NCBI RefSeq assembly: GCF_019219065.1
Contig: NZ_JAHUWK010000003.1
Span: forward strand, 248,001-312,000
DNA from: Duganella sp. sic0402
GTDB taxonomy: Bacteria > Pseudomonadota > Gammaproteobacteria > Burkholderiales > Burkholderiaceae_D
DNA length: 64,000 nucleotides
Direction: 5' to 3'
Shown here: one piece after another, positions 62,761-64,000 of the stretch
How the letters are laid out: each line of letters begins with the position of its first letter
Numbering within the stretch: position 1 is the stretch's first letter
The notes under the pieces: model-generated
Seen by the model: the letters and a program-made list of their open reading frames with translations, nothing else
Databases searched by the model: none
What the model was told of the DNA's origin: nothing
Made by a program: the position numbers and the translations under genes

Positions 62761-62856
62761 AAATAATCCTTATTAATTATCCATAATCTTTAATTTTTCT
62801 TTTATTCATTCTACCCCTATATTCATACCTATCTGACATCGTTGAGCGAGAATGAC

Positions 62857-63564
62857 ATGAGCATAGACGTGATCTTCCTGGGCCTGGACGGCGTACTGTT
62901 CGACACCGAAGCGCTGCATCTGGCGGCCTGCAACGCGGCGTTCACCAACGCCGAACTGTCGATCCGCTGGACGCTGCCGGCGCTGCGTGCAGCAGCCGCC
63001 ACCCATGGTTACGCCCGCGCCATCGGTTCCGCCGTCGCCAACCCGCCACTGTCGCGCGACAAGCGCCGCGTGGCGGAACTGCTTGAGGACAAGCACCGCC
63101 AATTCCATCAGGCGATCCTGGCGCATCCGCCACGCGCGCAAGCTGCGGCCCTGGCGCTGATCGAAGACGCCAGCGCCGCCGGCTGCAAAATCTGCATCCT
63201 GACCGACCTGCCGGCACCCGCCACCTCCGCACTGCTGGACCGCTACTTCGGCACCGATGTCAACAGCGTGTTCAGCGTGGTGGCCGGCGGCGCCAGTTTC
63301 AACGGCCCGGCCGGCACCGGTCCCTATGCGCACGCGCTGCACGCCATGGGCGTGGCGCCGCGCGACGCCATCGCCATCGATACCGCCGTGCCGGCGCTGC
63401 GTGCCGCTGCCGACGCCGGCCTGTGGACTGTCTCCGTCGCGCCTTACGGCACGGACGTGGTACGTCCACGCCAGTTCATCACCTTCGACGCCCTGCACGA
63501 GCTGCAGGCCAGTCCCTACACGCCAGACCAGCAACGCCCCGTACCGCAGCACCGCGCCGCATAA
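62857..63564 (+). CDS. HAD-superfamily-like protein lacking the catalytic nucleophile
   Basis: A 235-residue CbbY-like HAD protein. Motif I reads VIFLGLDGVLFDTE; the canonical DxD nucleophile Asp is replaced by Gly (residue 9), while the second Asp remains (residue 11). Motif II Thr116 is present (CILTDLP). The motif III Lys is missing (SFNGPAGTGPYAHAL instead of KPAPDP), and motif IV has AIAIDTAVPALRAAADAG with one acidic residue lost. The overall fold is kept and the frame is intact, so it looks like a maintained pseudoenzyme instead of a phosphatase. It is divergent from the CbbR-like gene and 21 bp upstream of the NDH-2 gene. Confidence 0.85.
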   Translation: MSIDVIFLGLDGVLFDTEALHLAACNAAFTNAELSIRWTLPALRAAAATHGYARAIGSAVANPPLSRDKRRVAELLEDKHRQFHQAILAHPPRAQAAALALIEDASAAGCKICILTDLPAPATSALLDRYFGTDVNSVFSVVAGGASFNGPAGTGPYAHALHAMGVAPRDAIAIDTAVPALRAAADAGLWTVSVAPYGTDVVRPRQFITFDALHELQASPYTPDQQRPVPQHRAA

Positions 63565-63585
63565 ACAAAAAAACTGGAGACACAC

Positions 63586-64000
63586 ATGGAAACCATCGTC
63601 ATTGTTGGCGGCGGTGCGGGCGGGCTCGAACTCGCCACGCGCCTGGGCAATATCGCCGGCGCGCACAGCCGCGTAGTACTGGTGGACCGCTGGCCTGGCC
63701 ATTTCTGGAAACCGCTGCTGCACACCGTCGCATCGGGCAGCTGCGATCCGCAAGCGGATGAACTGTCGTTCAGCACCCAGGCCAGCGAACACGGTTTCGA
63801 ATTCATCCAGGGCGAGATGCTGTGCCTGGACCGCACACAACAGACCATCACCCTGTCGCCGCAGGATGGCGGGGATGGCGCCTGCCGCGTGCTCGGCTAC
63901 GACAAGCTGGTACTGGCGCTGGGCTCCGTCACCAGCTTCTACGGGGTGCCGGGCGCACAGGAACACGCGCTGACGCTGGACAGCGTGGCCGATGCCGAAG
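63586..64000 (+). CDS. Type II NADH dehydrogenase-like flavoprotein (partial, cut by window)
   Basis: The frame is open from an ATG at 63586 (good Shine-Dalgarno, CTGGAGACACAC) to the right edge, giving 138 residues. IVIVGGGAGGLELATRLGN is the FAD-binding motif; the NDH-2 pattern GHFWKPLLHTVASGSCDPQA and DELSFSTQASEHGFEFIQGE follow, then YDKLVLALGSVTSFYGVPGA. It transfers electrons from NADH to quinone without proton pumping. The C-terminal NADH-binding half lies outside the window. It is in an apparent operon with the HAD-like gene. Confidence 0.9.
   Translation, partial: METIVIVGGGAGGLELATRLGNIAGAHSRVVLVDRWPGHFWKPLLHTVASGSCDPQADELSFSTQASEHGFEFIQGEMLCLDRTQQTITLSPQDGGDGACRVLGYDKLVLALGSVTSFYGVPGAQEHALTLDSVADAE

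Noticed and set aside
1..64000. CRISPR arrays, tRNA or rRNA genes, insertion sequences, integrases
   Set aside because: No repeated spaced units, no CCA-ending cloverleaf that I could trace, no transposase domain and no terminal inverted repeats were found.

Overview
The window looks like chromosomal DNA from a high-GC betaproteobacterium of the Oxalobacteraceae (Massilia/Duganella/Janthinobacterium type). This is inferred from gene content and order (rpsP-rimM-trmD-rplS, etfB-etfA next to a long acyl-CoA dehydrogenase, DUF3579, DUF5610, CYTH-CHAD, a CobD/CbiB-like AmpE homologue), from GC-rich codon use and from short GGGGTCAG palindromes. I see no phage, integrase, insertion sequence, CRISPR array, rRNA or tRNA gene. 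About 70 genes are packed tightly, with many ATGA overlaps and convergent overlaps.

Layout. 1-2.4 kb: a minus-strand operon of an Rrf2 regulator, a thioredoxin-reductase-like flavoprotein and a winged-helix/NB-ARC regulator cut by the window edge. 2.4-7.9 kb: a secreted GH26 mannanase-like enzyme, a GntR(YtrA)-ABC transporter operon with a clear operator, an OmpA-like pseudogene and a lipoprotein. 7.9-15.2 kb: M16 protease, DUF3579, CobD/CbiB-like protein, Nudix hydrolase and the rpsP-rimM-trmD-rplS ribosomal operon with promoter and terminator. 15.3-18.1 kb: TM2 protein, glycine-zipper protein, proline dehydrogenase, phosphoesterase. 18.1-25 kb: a fatty-acid/ETF block (etfB, etfA, acyl-CoA dehydrogenase), TusA-like protein and alaS. 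25-32.8 kb: TonB siderophore receptor, glycerophosphodiesterase, CoA-transferase with a GNAT enzyme, tiny ORFs, and a divergent MFS/LysR pair resembling ynfM/ynfL.

32.8-35.3 kb: a four-gene operon of a J-domain protein followed by three proteins I cannot assign; this is the best candidate here for an undescribed system. 35.4-40 kb: glnS, an orphan CHASE-type sensor kinase with a strong promoter, a GRDP-like (DUF1399-type) protein and a proline-rich small protein. 40-45.4 kb: a small HTH protein with a cluster of operator-like repeats, an SDR epimerase divergent from a 2Fe-2S flavin reductase, an MFS protein, DUF1345 and LysE proteins. 45.5-51.6 kb: HPF/RaiA-like protein, cobalamin-binding-like protein, a cNMP-GGDEF protein, DUF5610, sbcB, pyrF and an SDR. 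51.6-58.2 kb: a possible small RNA, VanZ, TraB/GumN, an orphan solute-binding protein, a luciferase-like oxidoreductase with an MFS protein, and an M28 peptidase. 58.2-64 kb: gluQRS, CYTH-CHAD, a small secreted protein, LysE, and a LysR regulator divergent from a HAD-like protein that lacks its catalytic nucleophile, followed by an NDH-2-type NADH dehydrogenase cut by the right edge.

Most of the window is housekeeping or core metabolism. The unusual signals are the J-domain operon, the degenerate HAD protein, the palindromes that fill the gaps between stop codons, several unlisted micro-ORFs, and the regulatory repeats described in the findings. All functional calls rest on recognised motifs read by eye; no database search was possible.
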